A stretch of 28,846 nt of DNA from Nitromaritima sp964584125 (GCA_964584125.1 CAZOYP010000027.1:1-28846), one strand, 5' to 3'. Positions 6,990-16,381 are shown, counted from the stretch's first letter. Numbers and translations: made by a program. The notes: generated from the letters alone by a model not told the origin.

Positions 6990-9125
6990 ATGAGTGGCAA
7001 ACCAGCATTAAAAAAACCGCTTTCTCTCAATGATCCACTTCAGTTCATCAAGGGTGTCGGACCTAAAAGGGCAGACCTTCTTAAAAAACTCAATCTAAAA
7101 ACAGTCTCTGACGCTCTTTTTTATCTCCCGTTTCGTTATGACGACCGAAGTCAGGTAAAAAAAATTATCGAACTTACTCCCAATGAAACCTTTTCATTTG
7201 TTGGTGAAGTTGTTGATGCCGCTGTAATTCGCATCGGACGTCGCAGAAAAATATTCGAGGCCTTAGTGCAAGACGATAGTGGATTTGTGCGAGCCAAATG
7301 GTTTCAATTCAATGAAAGTTATATGACAGAAAAAATAAAAGCGGGAAGAAAGTTTATCTTTTCTGGGAAACCCACGCACAATAAACGTAGCGGTGGGCTC
7401 GAAATAATCCATCCAGATACTGAAAGTCAATCAGATGAAAGCGCAAACTCTCTAGAAATAGGCTGTATAGTTCCTGTCTATTACTCGACCGATGGTTTAC
7501 ACCTCAAATCATTAAGAGCAATCATGAAGAATGTAGTGAATGACTATAAAAATCTCTTAGAGGAGTTTCTCCCAGAAAAAATAATACAACGTTATAAATT
7601 CCCTAATAGGAGCGAAGCCATTCAAAGGGCGCATTTCCCTCCTAATGATGCCTCGGTCAAACTTCTAGAAAGTTTCCAAGATCCATCTCAAGCAAGGTTG
7701 ATCTTTGAGGAGTTTTTTCTACTCCAACTAGCTTTAGCATTTAAAAAACAAAACCTGAAGATCGAAGAGTGTGGGCAACCATTTAAAACTCGCGGCAAAA
7801 CTATCCAAAAATTTATCAAACTCTTAAAATTTGATTTAACCCAAGCTCAAAAAAAGGTGCTTGGAGAAATCATGAATTATTTGGAAAAAAAAGAACCCAT
7901 GAACTTATTGCTACAAGGTGATGTGGGGAGTGGAAAAACGGTAGTCGCTCTAATCGCCTTACTCACGGGCGTAGATAATGGCTGCCAAGTTGCTCTCATG
8001 GCTCCAACCGAGCTCTTAGCCGAACAACATTTCCTAAGTATTGGTCCATTTTGTGAAGCTTTAAATATAACCATCGAACTTGTCACTAGCTCTGGATCCA
8101 CTAAAGAAAAATCTCTCATACTGAAAAATATTGAAGATGGAACTACTAAAGTTATTGTCGGAACTCACGCACTTATTCAAAAAAAAATAGCATTTTCAAA
8201 CCTAGGTCTCATTGTTGTTGACGAACAACATCGATTCGGAGTACTACAAAGAGAAGCCCTGAGCAAGAAAGGCTTAACACCTCATGTTCTTATTATGACC
8301 GCAACACCTATTCCACGCTCTCTTGCACTTACGCTTTATGGTGACATGAATGTCTCTTTCTTAGATGAGTTTCCACCTGGTCGAATGCCCATTGAGACAA
8401 AGTTATTCTATGAAAACACAAGGGACGCAGCATACGCTTTGTTAGAAAAAGAAATTAAATTAGGTCGCCAAGCCTATGTAGTTTGCCCAATTATTGAAAA
8501 ATCAGAGTCCACAGATTTAAAAGCAGCAATTAATGTTAGCGATGAGTTAAAGAATAAAAAACTGTCCAACTTTAAAGTTCAGCTTATTCATGGAAAACTT
8601 AAAAAAGAAGAGCGCCAAAAAATCATGGCTGAATTCAAACGTGGTGCTATAGATGTTCTAGTCGCAACAACTGTCATTGAAGTGGGTATCGATGTCCCTA
8701 ACGCGACCGTTATGCTAATTGAACATTCTGAAAGATTCGGTCTCGCTCAACTCCATCAATTGCGAGGAAGAGTAGGACGCGGAAAGCATGCATCAAAATG
8801 TCTCCTTATAGCTAGTCATGCATTAACCAATGACGGTAAAGCCAGGTTAAACGCTATTGTCAAATCACGAGATGGATTCTCAATTGCTGAAGAAGATTTA
8901 CGCATACGAGGTCCAGGAGACTTTACAGGTACCCGTCAATCGGGAATACCATTGCTAAGAGCTGGCAATATATTACGTGATATAAAACTTCTCGAACTAT
9001 CGAGGACTGAGGCAATCGAACTTATCGAAAAGGATCCTAAGTTAGAGGCGTCAGATCATTTAAAGCTAAAAGATGCTCTTCATAAAACTTTTAAAGATCA
9101 AATAAACCTGATGAAAGTTATCTAA
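6990..9125 (+). CDS. recG: ATP-dependent DNA helicase RecG
   Basis: The 711-residue protein matches RecG throughout. A helix-hairpin segment (FIKGVGPKRADLLKKL) and an OB-fold wedge domain (about 60-150) bind branched DNA. The helicase core has Walker A GDVGSGKT (310-317), MAPTELLAEQH, the DEQHRFG box (411-417), TATPIPRSLALTLYGDM (437-453) and late QLHQLRGRVGRG. The DEQH box is the RecG form of the DExH motif. The C-terminal TRG region has SRDGFSIAEEDLRIRGPGDFTGTRQSG. RecG remodels stalled forks and Holliday junctions. The length is normal and nothing is missing. It is divergent from spoT. Confidence 0.97.
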   Translation: MSGKPALKKPLSLNDPLQFIKGVGPKRADLLKKLNLKTVSDALFYLPFRYDDRSQVKKIIELTPNETFSFVGEVVDAAVIRIGRRRKIFEALVQDDSGFVRAKWFQFNESYMTEKIKAGRKFIFSGKPTHNKRSGGLEIIHPDTESQSDESANSLEIGCIVPVYYSTDGLHLKSLRAIMKNVVNDYKNLLEEFLPEKIIQRYKFPNRSEAIQRAHFPPNDASVKLLESFQDPSQARLIFEEFFLLQLALAFKKQNLKIEECGQPFKTRGKTIQKFIKLLKFDLTQAQKKVLGEIMNYLEKKEPMNLLLQGDVGSGKTVVALIALLTGVDNGCQVALMAPTELLAEQHFLSIGPFCEALNITIELVTSSGSTKEKSLILKNIEDGTTKVIVGTHALIQKKIAFSNLGLIVVDEQHRFGVLQREALSKKGLTPHVLIMTATPIPRSLALTLYGDMNVSFLDEFPPGRMPIETKLFYENTRDAAYALLEKEIKLGRQAYVVCPIIEKSESTDLKAAINVSDELKNKKLSNFKVQLIHGKLKKEERQKIMAEFKRGAIDVLVATTVIEVGIDVPNATVMLIEHSERFGLAQLHQLRGRVGRGKHASKCLLIASHALTNDGKARLNAIVKSRDGFSIAEEDLRIRGPGDFTGTRQSGIPLLRAGNILRDIKLLELSRTEAIELIEKDPKLEASDHLKLKDALHKTFKDQINLMKVI

Positions 9126-9236
9126 AAAACTGTCTTTCGTACGGGACAATAAAAATCAAAGATATCCTTTAACGCAGGTCTCTAAAAAAATAAAAACTTG
9201 TACCGTGATAATTATTTTAAAAAACTTCTTTGTACT

Positions 9237-10583
9237 ATGAGTTTGACCACTAGATTGAAATCTAACCCAAAGGTATTCTGGGAAATAACACTTCTCGGCT
9301 GCATGTATGGAGCATATGCAGTACTTAATATCTGCAGGACAACAGTTGTACTATCAAGCCCTGCAATGCTAGAGGATCCAGAACTAGAACTTAATAAAAC
9401 CATGTGGGGAGCAATCTTGGGCTGGGGAACTGCTGGAACATTAGTTGGGAAACTTACAACAGGAATTATGGCTGACCGACTTGGAGGACGTAAAGTATTT
9501 TTTATTTCTATTGGCTTATGCATGTTAGCTACTGCAATGTTTGGCATGATGTCAAAAGTTTTTTTCTTTTCTATCGCGTTTTTTATTGCAATGTTTGCAA
9601 AGTCAGCTGGCTGGCCCTCTATGGCAAACCTTATCAGGAGTTGGTATCCAAAGTTTTGGCGAGGAAGAATCTGGGGCATTCTTTCCTCCAGCTCAATGTC
9701 AAGTTCTCTTTTCACATCACTTGTAATGGGGAGTTTACTTCTTGCGATGTCTTGGCGCTGGGTAATAGCCTCATCTATACCAATAGCAGGAATATTTACC
9801 ATATTACTATTTTTCTACCTCAAGCAATCTCCTACTGATGTTGGGTTGACAGCTATGCCATCTGTGGACGGAGATGACAATAGTGCTAACCCCAACAAAA
9901 ACCACCATCTTGACAATGCAACCCTAGGAGAAGCGCTTACAAGTTTCATAAAAAGCATTAGATTCTGGTTAATCTGCATCAGCATAATGTCTTTGACCAT
10001 TCTCATGGCTTTTCAGAGCTTTTTACCTCTTTACCTGAAGGAAATGTTTAATCTCTCGGCAGGAAAAGCAGGCATCGCTTCATCTGTTTTCCCATTGGGT
10101 TCTATGTTTTCTGTACTCATAGGAGGTTTTATTTTTGACAAACTTACAAAGATAAGACGTATATTTGTTCTCGGTGGTATGATGACTTTAGCAACTGGAT
10201 GTATTATTACCTTGTTATTATTACCAAAGTCTAACCTTCAAGAAACTAGTTTGCTTTGGATCGCCTTGACCGCAATCATGGTTTTCGGTTTGATGATTGC
10301 ACCCTGCTATTTAATTCCAATGAGTGTATTTTCGTTAGATTTTGGCGGTAAACATTGTGGAGTTCTTATTGGCATAATAGATGCTGCTGGGTACCTGGCT
10401 TCGATGATATTTGAGTTTTTAGGAGGTGCTATTGCTGACCAAGTTAATGGTTGGCAGGAATTTCTTCGAATTATATTAAATGTTTCAATTAGTGGAACAA
10501 TATCTCTTATTATTTTCCTTGTCATTGACCACCTTTCCCTTTCCAAGTTAAAAAAATCATCTAAAAATACTATACCCATATAA
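9237..10583 (+). CDS. MFS permease, organophosphate/sugar-phosphate type
   Basis: From the ATG at 9237 the protein is 448 residues with about 12 hydrophobic segments and a central loop rich in Asp/Asn (DGDDNSANPNKNHH). The loop 2-3 motif appears as GKLTTGIMADRLGGRKVFF, the MFS G-x-x-x-D-R-x-G-R-R/K signature. The WPSMANLIRSWYPKFWRGRIWG segment resembles the GlpT/UhpC organophosphate:phosphate antiporter branch. The substrate cannot be read from sequence. An upstream in-frame TTG at 9198 would add 13 residues (MYRDNYFKKLLCT), but has no ribosome-binding site, so ATG is preferred. The next gene starts five bases after the stop, so the two are probably co-transcribed. Confidence 0.85.
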   Translation: MSLTTRLKSNPKVFWEITLLGCMYGAYAVLNICRTTVVLSSPAMLEDPELELNKTMWGAILGWGTAGTLVGKLTTGIMADRLGGRKVFFISIGLCMLATAMFGMMSKVFFFSIAFFIAMFAKSAGWPSMANLIRSWYPKFWRGRIWGILSSSSMSSSLFTSLVMGSLLLAMSWRWVIASSIPIAGIFTILLFFYLKQSPTDVGLTAMPSVDGDDNSANPNKNHHLDNATLGEALTSFIKSIRFWLICISIMSLTILMAFQSFLPLYLKEMFNLSAGKAGIASSVFPLGSMFSVLIGGFIFDKLTKIRRIFVLGGMMTLATGCIITLLLLPKSNLQETSLLWIALTAIMVFGLMIAPCYLIPMSVFSLDFGGKHCGVLIGIIDAAGYLASMIFEFLGGAIADQVNGWQEFLRIILNVSISGTISLIIFLVIDHLSLSKLKKSSKNTIPI

Positions 10584-10588
10584 AATTT

Positions 10589-11011
10589 ATGCAGAAAAGC
10601 CATACAAATCTTTCACCTAATAGGGCCAATTCTTTAAAAGGTTATGAAATAAATACTGCCGATAAAACTCTCATTATGGTATTACTTTTTTTTAATATTT
10701 GGCTTTTTACAAACTGGAGAACAGCATTTAGCGCGGGTGACTGGGTTGAAATCACCGTTAACCAAAAAGAAGCAATTCGTTTGCCGCTTGGCAAAGATCA
10801 AACCACGCATGTAAAAGGGCCTCTCGGTCTAACGGAAATTGAAATCAAAAAAGGACAGGCTCGCATCGTTCGTTCACCATGCAAAAATAAAGTCTGTATA
10901 AAGTCTGGGTACATTCGCTACGCTGATAGGCTTGCCGCATGTATCCCAAATCGTGTCATAGTTCGAATCGTTGGGGAAAACCATCGTGGCGTCGACGCCG
11001 TTGTAGGTTAA
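10589..11011 (+). CDS. Membrane-anchored NusG domain II (DUF1312-like) protein
   Basis: The 140-residue protein has a single transmembrane helix at about 27-41 and a C-terminal NusG-II domain: GPLGLTEIEIKKGQARIV, RSPCKNKVCIKSGYI (Cys98, Cys103) and LAACIPNRVIVRIVG (Cys118). Despite its name, this family is distinct from the transcription factor NusG and usually lies outside the membrane. In other bacteria it often sits near ApbE, Gx-transporter or Rnf-type redox genes. Here it sits five bases after the MFS gene and 68 bases before the M1-like peptidase. The conserved cysteine pair may be structural or redox active. Function is unknown. Confidence 0.85.
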   Translation: MQKSHTNLSPNRANSLKGYEINTADKTLIMVLLFFNIWLFTNWRTAFSAGDWVEITVNQKEAIRLPLGKDQTTHVKGPLGLTEIEIKKGQARIVRSPCKNKVCIKSGYIRYADRLAACIPNRVIVRIVGENHRGVDAVVG

Positions 11012-11079
11012 TGTATTACCACACAACATAGAAACTACTTCCAACAAAAACGAAGGGGAACAAATTCCATATAAGCCTA

Positions 11080-13200
11080 ATGAAACAAACAATATTTTTC
11101 TTTATTTGCTTTTCTTATTTATTTATTTCTTCCCCTCTATTCGCATCTAATCACCTAATCCATCATGAGTTAACAGTAACTCTTAACACTGAACAAATTA
11201 ATGCAAGTATTCATGATATTGTCACAATTCCACAAAATGTCATCCAATCTAGTTCTAGTTTCAGCTTAAGCAAAAATTCAAAAATAAAACAAGTTACGTT
11301 TAATGGAGAAATTATCTCACCTGCAGTCTCTGGTGATGGTCTTTTAAAATTCTATCTCCCAAAACAAGAAGTAGTAGGTGTTATGGATTCATCTAAACTA
11401 GTATGCACCTACGATTTCCCTATGAAAACTGACAACAAGATGGAAACTTTATTCATTTCAGGAGAAGATTTTTTCTACCCACAACCAGAAATTAAAGACA
11501 AAACAGAATTTAAAATCACCTTTCAAATTAAGATCCAAACACCCTCAAGCATAAAAGCAATAAGCCAGGGAGAAAAGTTAAAAGATACGACAAACAATGG
11601 AATTAGAACAACTATATGGAAAGAAAATAAACCGCAAGAAGAAATCTTAATCGTAGCTGATCATTATCACGAGTTTTCAAACCATCATGGCTCTATTACA
11701 CTACATGCCTACCTTCGTAGTTCTGACGAAACGTTAGCCAATAGATATTTTGAAGCAACTAAATCCTATATCGACTTATACTCCAAACTAATTGCACCAT
11801 ACCCGTACAAAAAATTTGCTTTGGTGGAAAACTCACGACAAACCGGGTATGGAATGCCATCTTTCACACTGCTCGGATCACGAATTATTCGTTTCCCATT
11901 CATCCTAAACACCTCCTACCCTCATGAAATTTTACATAATTGGTTTGGCAATGGAGTGTACATTCACCCTAATTCAGGTAATTGGGCAGAAGGACTAACC
12001 ACCTATCTTGCAGACCACCTGCTACTTGAGCAAACCGGCAAGGGCAAACAGTACAGATTTCAAGAACTAATGAAGTACTCAAGTTACGTCAATGAAACAA
12101 ATGATTTCCCTTTAGAAAAGTTTAAGGAACGCAGCGGCATGGCGTCACAAGCGATAGGTTACGGAAAAATGTTAATGTTTTTTCACATGCTTCGCCTTAA
12201 GGTAGGCGATGCTAGTTTTCTTAAGGCTCTACGAGATTTTTATAAAAAAAACCTGTTTCGCTATGCCGGATTCAGAGAAATACAGACTTCGTTTGAAGAT
12301 GTAAGCGGAATTGATTTGAAAAGCTTTTTCAACCAATGGATATCACGTAAGGGAGCTCCCACACTAAAGCTTCTATCTACATCAAAGACTAAGCAAAACG
12401 GAAAATATCTACTAAAGCTGGAAACCAGGCAGGCACAATCCGAACAAGCGTTTAAATTCAAACTTCCTGTCGCCGTGTGGTTGACAGACAAACAAAAACC
12501 CAAGATTAAAAATATAACCATCACGAAGAAGAAACAAGTATCACTTTTTTCTTTCGATAAAAAACCTCTCAAGGTTATGCTTGATCCTAATTATGAAGTG
12601 TTTCGTCGCTTAAACCCAAAAGAAGTACCACCTAATTTTGGAAAAGCTTATGGGGCAGAAAAAAAAACAATCTCACTTCCAGAAATTAATAATTCGAATG
12701 AACTAATCAGCGGCTACAAACTTTTTTACAAGTCAATAGAATCCATACCCAGCCCGCCGCATATTAATTTTAAGGACAACTCTCGGGATATGAAAGCAAC
12801 TAGCAATCTATGGGCATTTGGAAAAAACAATAAATTTTCTGAGGAAATTAGCGCTCAGCTAAACCGGTACGACGTGAAAGTCGACGACAAGGGAATAGCT
12901 CTCGATGGGAGCTATTTTAATTGGGAAAACCACAGCTTCGTGTTTGCACTCACTCATCAAAACTCTGACAAGAGGCAAATAGTTTGGCTTATCACACCAT
13001 CAAAAAAGACTATTACCGGATTAATTCGAAAATTACCTCATTACGGCAAATATGGGTATCTTGTGTTCAAGGGAAACGAACCTAAAAACGTAGCTAAGGG
13101 CATATGGCCCTCTAATCCAATGGGGCTTAGTCATACATTCTCAAAAGGCATCTACCCTTTACCATCACAAGAGCCTTTAGTTAAAAAAAATCTAGAATAA
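11080..13200 (+). CDS. Exported M1-type (gluzincin) metallopeptidase
   Basis: The 706-residue protein has a signal peptide (KQ, then a Phe/Ile-rich core, PLFAS cut near 22). After a beta-rich N-terminal domain comes the zinc site HEILH (282-286) followed by NWFGNGVY and GNWAEGLTTYLAD, where Glu304 is the third ligand. This is HEXXH-x17-E, one residue shorter than the usual x18 of M1, and the GxMEN exopeptidase motif is replaced by GYGMPSFT (256-263). It belongs to a bacterial M1-like side branch that may not be a true aminopeptidase. The C-terminal 200 residues (KSIESIPSPPH onward) form an extra domain I do not recognise. It lies downstream of the MFS and NusG-II genes in the same orientation. 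Confidence 0.85.
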   Translation: MKQTIFFFICFSYLFISSPLFASNHLIHHELTVTLNTEQINASIHDIVTIPQNVIQSSSSFSLSKNSKIKQVTFNGEIISPAVSGDGLLKFYLPKQEVVGVMDSSKLVCTYDFPMKTDNKMETLFISGEDFFYPQPEIKDKTEFKITFQIKIQTPSSIKAISQGEKLKDTTNNGIRTTIWKENKPQEEILIVADHYHEFSNHHGSITLHAYLRSSDETLANRYFEATKSYIDLYSKLIAPYPYKKFALVENSRQTGYGMPSFTLLGSRIIRFPFILNTSYPHEILHNWFGNGVYIHPNSGNWAEGLTTYLADHLLLEQTGKGKQYRFQELMKYSSYVNETNDFPLEKFKERSGMASQAIGYGKMLMFFHMLRLKVGDASFLKALRDFYKKNLFRYAGFREIQTSFEDVSGIDLKSFFNQWISRKGAPTLKLLSTSKTKQNGKYLLKLETRQAQSEQAFKFKLPVAVWLTDKQKPKIKNITITKKKQVSLFSFDKKPLKVMLDPNYEVFRRLNPKEVPPNFGKAYGAEKKTISLPEINNSNELISGYKLFYKSIESIPSPPHINFKDNSRDMKATSNLWAFGKNNKFSEEISAQLNRYDVKVDDKGIALDGSYFNWENHSFVFALTHQNSDKRQIVWLITPSKKTITGLIRKLPHYGKYGYLVFKGNEPKNVAKGIWPSNPMGLSHTFSKGIYPLPSQEPLVKKNLE

Positions 13201-13301
13201 GATAATATTTTGGTATCATTATCGATCTTTCAAACAGCTATTTGAAGTTTTAATAATTAGTAGGTTTTTCTCTTAATTTTATACGAAAAAGCGCTTACAA
13301 A

Positions 13302-13348
13302 AAGAGCTGGATGGCTAATCCACTTCCTTCAAACCGCCTCCAGCTCTT
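13302..13348. repeat. 10-bp perfect inverted repeat upstream of the sensor kinase
   Basis: AAGAGCTGGA (13302-13311) and TCCAGCTCTT (13339-13348) pair perfectly across a 27-base loop. No T-run follows directly, so it is a weak candidate for a terminator of the upstream peptidase gene. It lies just before the kinase promoter and could be an operator or an mRNA/ncRNA hairpin. Confidence 0.6.
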
Positions 13349-13371
13349 AAAACATACAATTTTTCTTTAGA

Positions 13372-13400
13372 TTGGCAAGTTTGTTAGGCATGAATATAAA
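13372..13400 (+). promoter_or_regulatory. Sigma-70-type promoter for the kinase/regulator operon
   Basis: TTGGCA at 13372-13377 and TATAAA at 13395-13400 are separated by the ideal 17 bases. The predicted start point is near 13407, about 28 bases before the GTG start codon at 13435. Each box matches five of six consensus bases. Confidence 0.7.
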
Positions 13401-13434
13401 CAAGAATACTTTTACCTAATAGCTGAGAAAAGCT

Positions 13435-15033
13435 GTGCTCTACCCAACAAAAAATAAAACTTTTATCTACGCCTTGCTAGCAGCAGTGGTAGCCTCAGGG
13501 CTACTATTATTAGACATAGCTATTCCTCTTGGAGTAGCCGATGGCATACTTTACATCGCTCTAGTTCTAATAGCTTTCTTTACGAAAAATAAGAACTTCA
13601 TATACATCAGTGCTGCTACAGGAACCTTACTAACGATAGCTGGTTTTTTTATATCTCCGCCTGGAGGTGAACTTTGGCAGGTTCTTGCAAACCGATTCCT
13701 TACTATACTAGCGATCTGGGTGATTGCGATACTATGCATTTCGCAACGCGGGCATTCTGAAAAGATGGAAGAGGTTCGGAATAATCTTGAAAAAAATGTT
13801 CAGCAACGAACCGCTGACCTTAACAAATCCAAAGCCGAGCTTGAAAGAGAATCAGCCTATGTCCAACTTCATAAAGACGTTGCTATCGCTGCCAATGAAA
13901 CTATAGGATTGGAAGACACTCTAAAAAAATGCCTTAAAAAAGTCTGCGCTCATGCAAACTGGCCTGTTGGTCACGTGTATCTACTTTCAAGCCAAAACTC
14001 AAACTGGCTAGAGACTGCGAAGGTGTGGTTTATGGAAAACCCTAGTCGCTTTGATACTTTTCGAAAAATTTCCGAAGCGACTCCATTTGGGCCGGGCATG
14101 GGTCTTCCCGGTCGAGTCCTTGTAAGTAAAAAACCTGAGTGGATTATAGATGTAACCAAAGACACTAACTTTCCAAGAGCAAAGTTAGCAGAAAACATAG
14201 GAGTCAAAGCGGGGTTCGCATTTCCGTTATTAATAGGCAAGCGAGTTGTAGGCGTTATGGAATTTTTCTCTGCTGAAGCTGCGGAACCAAATAGAGATAT
14301 GATGAAAGTTATGGCTGAGGTTGGAATCCAACTCGGTCGAGCTGTCGAACGACAGTGGGCAGAGGAAGATGTTCAAAACTCAAATGAACGACTACGCAAG
14401 CTATACCAACGACTAGAAATGATTCGAGAAGAGGAACGTACGCGTATCGCCCGAGAAGTTCACGATGAATTAGCGCAAATCCTGAGCACACTCAAACTGG
14501 AACTTTCTCTTCTCGATAAAAAAATGGTTAATGACAAAGCACCCTTACGTAATGACACGCAAATGATGCTGGTACTTATCAATAATACGATCCAGACAGT
14601 AAAAAGAATCGCCATGGACTTACGGCCCCCCATACTCGATGACCTGGGGCTCGATGAAGCTATTTTGTGGCAAGGGCATGAATTTGAAAAGCGTACAGGT
14701 ATTCACTTTGACTTTGAAGTTTGCTTTGGTAATGTGGGGCTGGACGTTGATCGCTCAACTGCCATTTTCCGAATTTTTCAAGAAACTTTAACTAATATTC
14801 TTCGGCACGCTAAAGCCAAAAACATTAATGTTCGCATGCAAGAAGAAAATGATATGGTTACTGTTAAAATTAAAGATGACGGCATTGGAATAACCCCGAA
14901 TCAAGTTTCTGATAGCAAGTCACTAGGGCTGCTTGGCATGAGAGAGAGAGCCCGTGCGTGGAATGGTGATGTGGAAATTCAAGGAAAGCAAGATCAAGGA
15001 ACAACTGTAACTATAAACATTCAGCGGAATTAA
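13435..15033 (+). CDS. Membrane sensor histidine kinase, NarL/UhpB (HisKA_3) type, with GAF domain
   Basis: The 532-residue kinase has three to four N-terminal membrane helices (about 10-103, including GVADGILYIALVLIAFF), a short coiled coil, a GAF sensor domain (about 140-310) and a HisKA_3 dimerisation domain with phospho-acceptor His343 in REVHDELAQ. The ATPase domain shows the N box ETLTNILRHA (450-459), DDGIGI (481-486) and GLLGMRERA (498-506). The GAF domain includes a GPGMGLPGRV stretch seen in many HK GAFs. The input signal is unknown. The start is GTG at 13435, chosen because it just follows a good promoter and precedes the first helix. The response regulator begins two bases after the stop, so the pair is translationally coupled. 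Confidence 0.93.
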   Translation: MLYPTKNKTFIYALLAAVVASGLLLLDIAIPLGVADGILYIALVLIAFFTKNKNFIYISAATGTLLTIAGFFISPPGGELWQVLANRFLTILAIWVIAILCISQRGHSEKMEEVRNNLEKNVQQRTADLNKSKAELERESAYVQLHKDVAIAANETIGLEDTLKKCLKKVCAHANWPVGHVYLLSSQNSNWLETAKVWFMENPSRFDTFRKISEATPFGPGMGLPGRVLVSKKPEWIIDVTKDTNFPRAKLAENIGVKAGFAFPLLIGKRVVGVMEFFSAEAAEPNRDMMKVMAEVGIQLGRAVERQWAEEDVQNSNERLRKLYQRLEMIREEERTRIAREVHDELAQILSTLKLELSLLDKKMVNDKAPLRNDTQMMLVLINNTIQTVKRIAMDLRPPILDDLGLDEAILWQGHEFEKRTGIHFDFEVCFGNVGLDVDRSTAIFRIFQETLTNILRHAKAKNINVRMQEENDMVTVKIKDDGIGITPNQVSDSKSLGLLGMRERARAWNGDVEIQGKQDQGTTVTINIQRN

Positions 15034-15035
15034 AC

Positions 15036-15683
15036 ATGAACTCAACCAAAAATAAAACAATCACGGTAATTATTGCAGATGACCACCCCTTGTTTAGGCG
15101 CGGACTAAAACATGCCCTTGAAGAAACTAGCGATATTGAAGTAATTGGTGAGTCTAGTAATGGGGATGATCTTCTTTCTCTTGTAAAAGATTGCACACCT
15201 GAGATAATTCTTTTAGATATAGCTATGCCAGGAAAAAGCGGTCTCGATTTATTAAAACAACTCAAAAATGAATACCCAAAACTTCCCGTCCTGATCCTCA
15301 GCGTGTATCCCGAAGAACAATATGCAGTAAGGTTTCTCAAAGCTGGAGCATCAGGCTATCTTAATAAAGAAAGTGCCGCTGAAAAATTAGCTGAAGCAAT
15401 TCGGAAAATAGCTGATGGCGGAAAGTATGCTAGTGTTGCAGTCGTAGAAAAACTTGCATTCGATTTTTCTAACTCAGAAAAACCTGCTCATGAAACTTTA
15501 TCTGATCGTGAGTATCAGGTATTCGGAATGATTGCTATTGGAAAATCGCTCACAGAGATTGGAGTCGAACTTTCCCTTAGCGTAAAAACAATAAGCACAC
15601 ACAGAACGCGCATTCTTGAAAAAATGAAAATGAAAAAAAATGCAGAACTCATTCGCTATGCAATCACTCGAAATCTTCTTTAA
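15036..15683 (+). CDS. NarL/FixJ-family response regulator
   Basis: The 215-residue regulator has a receiver domain with acidic Asp15-Asp16 (IIADDHP), phospho-acceptor Asp61 (ILLDIAMPG) and Lys111 (GYLNKES). A LuxR-type helix-turn-helix lies at about 153-210 (LSDREYQVFGMIAIGKS, then SVKTISTHRTRILEKM). It is the expected partner of the HisKA_3 kinase immediately upstream and should bind DNA as a dimer when phosphorylated. Its targets cannot be read here, although the inverted repeat upstream of the operon is one candidate for autoregulation. GGA in the end of the kinase gene gives a weak ribosome-binding site. Confidence 0.95.
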   Translation: MNSTKNKTITVIIADDHPLFRRGLKHALEETSDIEVIGESSNGDDLLSLVKDCTPEIILLDIAMPGKSGLDLLKQLKNEYPKLPVLILSVYPEEQYAVRFLKAGASGYLNKESAAEKLAEAIRKIADGGKYASVAVVEKLAFDFSNSEKPAHETLSDREYQVFGMIAIGKSLTEIGVELSLSVKTISTHRTRILEKMKMKKNAELIRYAITRNLL

Positions 15684-15853
15684 CTCAGAACATCATTATA
15701 TTTTTAATTAAACAATCTCCCTCCCCTTTTGCCGGCTGTTTTTTTTATTTTTCCCCATCCGATTAGTTTCTCAAACAGCATTTCAAATTCTTAATTTTTA
15801 AGGCCCAATATGTTAGAGTAACCAGCAACTCAAAGTCAAAAAAGGAATCAAGC

Positions 15854-16381
15854 GTGAAACAACTTTCTGCTATTCGCCTACTCTATTTTTTTATTTTATT
15901 TTTTTACTTAATATTTTTAGGCATCCTAGCCCCTGCTTTCGCTGATCAGATTGCTAAAAAAGGTGATAAAGTGTCTATAGAGTATGAAGGCTCCCTTGAA
16001 GATGGGACAGTATTCGACAACTCTAAAAGTCATGACAAACCATTTCAGTTTATTGTTGGGTCCGGTCAGGTGATTCCAGGTTTCGACAAAGCAGTTATTG
16101 GAATGGAACTTATGGAACAAAAAACATTCACCCTTCAACCAGCTGAAGCCTATGGTGAAATAAACCGGAAACTCACTCATCAAGTGCTCCGCTCTAAACT
16201 TCCTCCAAAACCAGAACCCAAAGCAGGAATGGGGCTCATGATGGGCGGAGGACCGGGAGGAACACCACGAATGGCAATGATCACAGAAGTCACAAAAGAA
16301 TATATTGTCATTGACATGAATCACCCCTTGGCAGGTAAATCGCTCACTTTTGCAATTAAATTAATTAGAATTTCAAATTAA
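15854..16381 (+). CDS. Exported SlyD-type FKBP peptidyl-prolyl isomerase
   Basis: The 175-residue protein has a signal peptide with a long hydrophobic stretch (8-28, PAFA/D). The FKBP fold is evident: KGDKVSIEYEGSLEDGTVFDNS (36-57), FIVGSGQVIPGFDKAVIGM (66-84) and QPAEAYGE (95-102). About 50 residues after AYGE form an IF (insert-in-flap) chaperone domain as in SlyD, then the fold closes with HPLAGKSLTFAIKL. The insert carries a Met/Gly-rich run, MGLMMGGGPGG (126-136), not typical of SlyD. It should catalyse proline isomerisation and act as a chaperone in the periplasm. The start is GTG with AGGA at 15843-15846. gltX lies 133 bases downstream. Confidence 0.93.
   Translation: MKQLSAIRLLYFFILFFYLIFLGILAPAFADQIAKKGDKVSIEYEGSLEDGTVFDNSKSHDKPFQFIVGSGQVIPGFDKAVIGMELMEQKTFTLQPAEAYGEINRKLTHQVLRSKLPPKPEPKAGMGLMMGGGPGGTPRMAMITEVTKEYIVIDMNHPLAGKSLTFAIKLIRISN

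Noticed and set aside
9198..9236. TTG start for the MFS gene, 13 residues upstream
   Set aside because: No ribosome-binding site and the added residues are not family-like; ATG at 9237 preferred.
9212..9802. 196-residue minus-strand ORF within the MFS gene
   Set aside because: It is a shadow of the MFS reading frame; composition is not protein-like and no family motif is seen.
13201..13223. GATAAT / ATTATC inverted repeat after the M1-type gene
   Set aside because: Six weak pairs, long loop and no U-tract.
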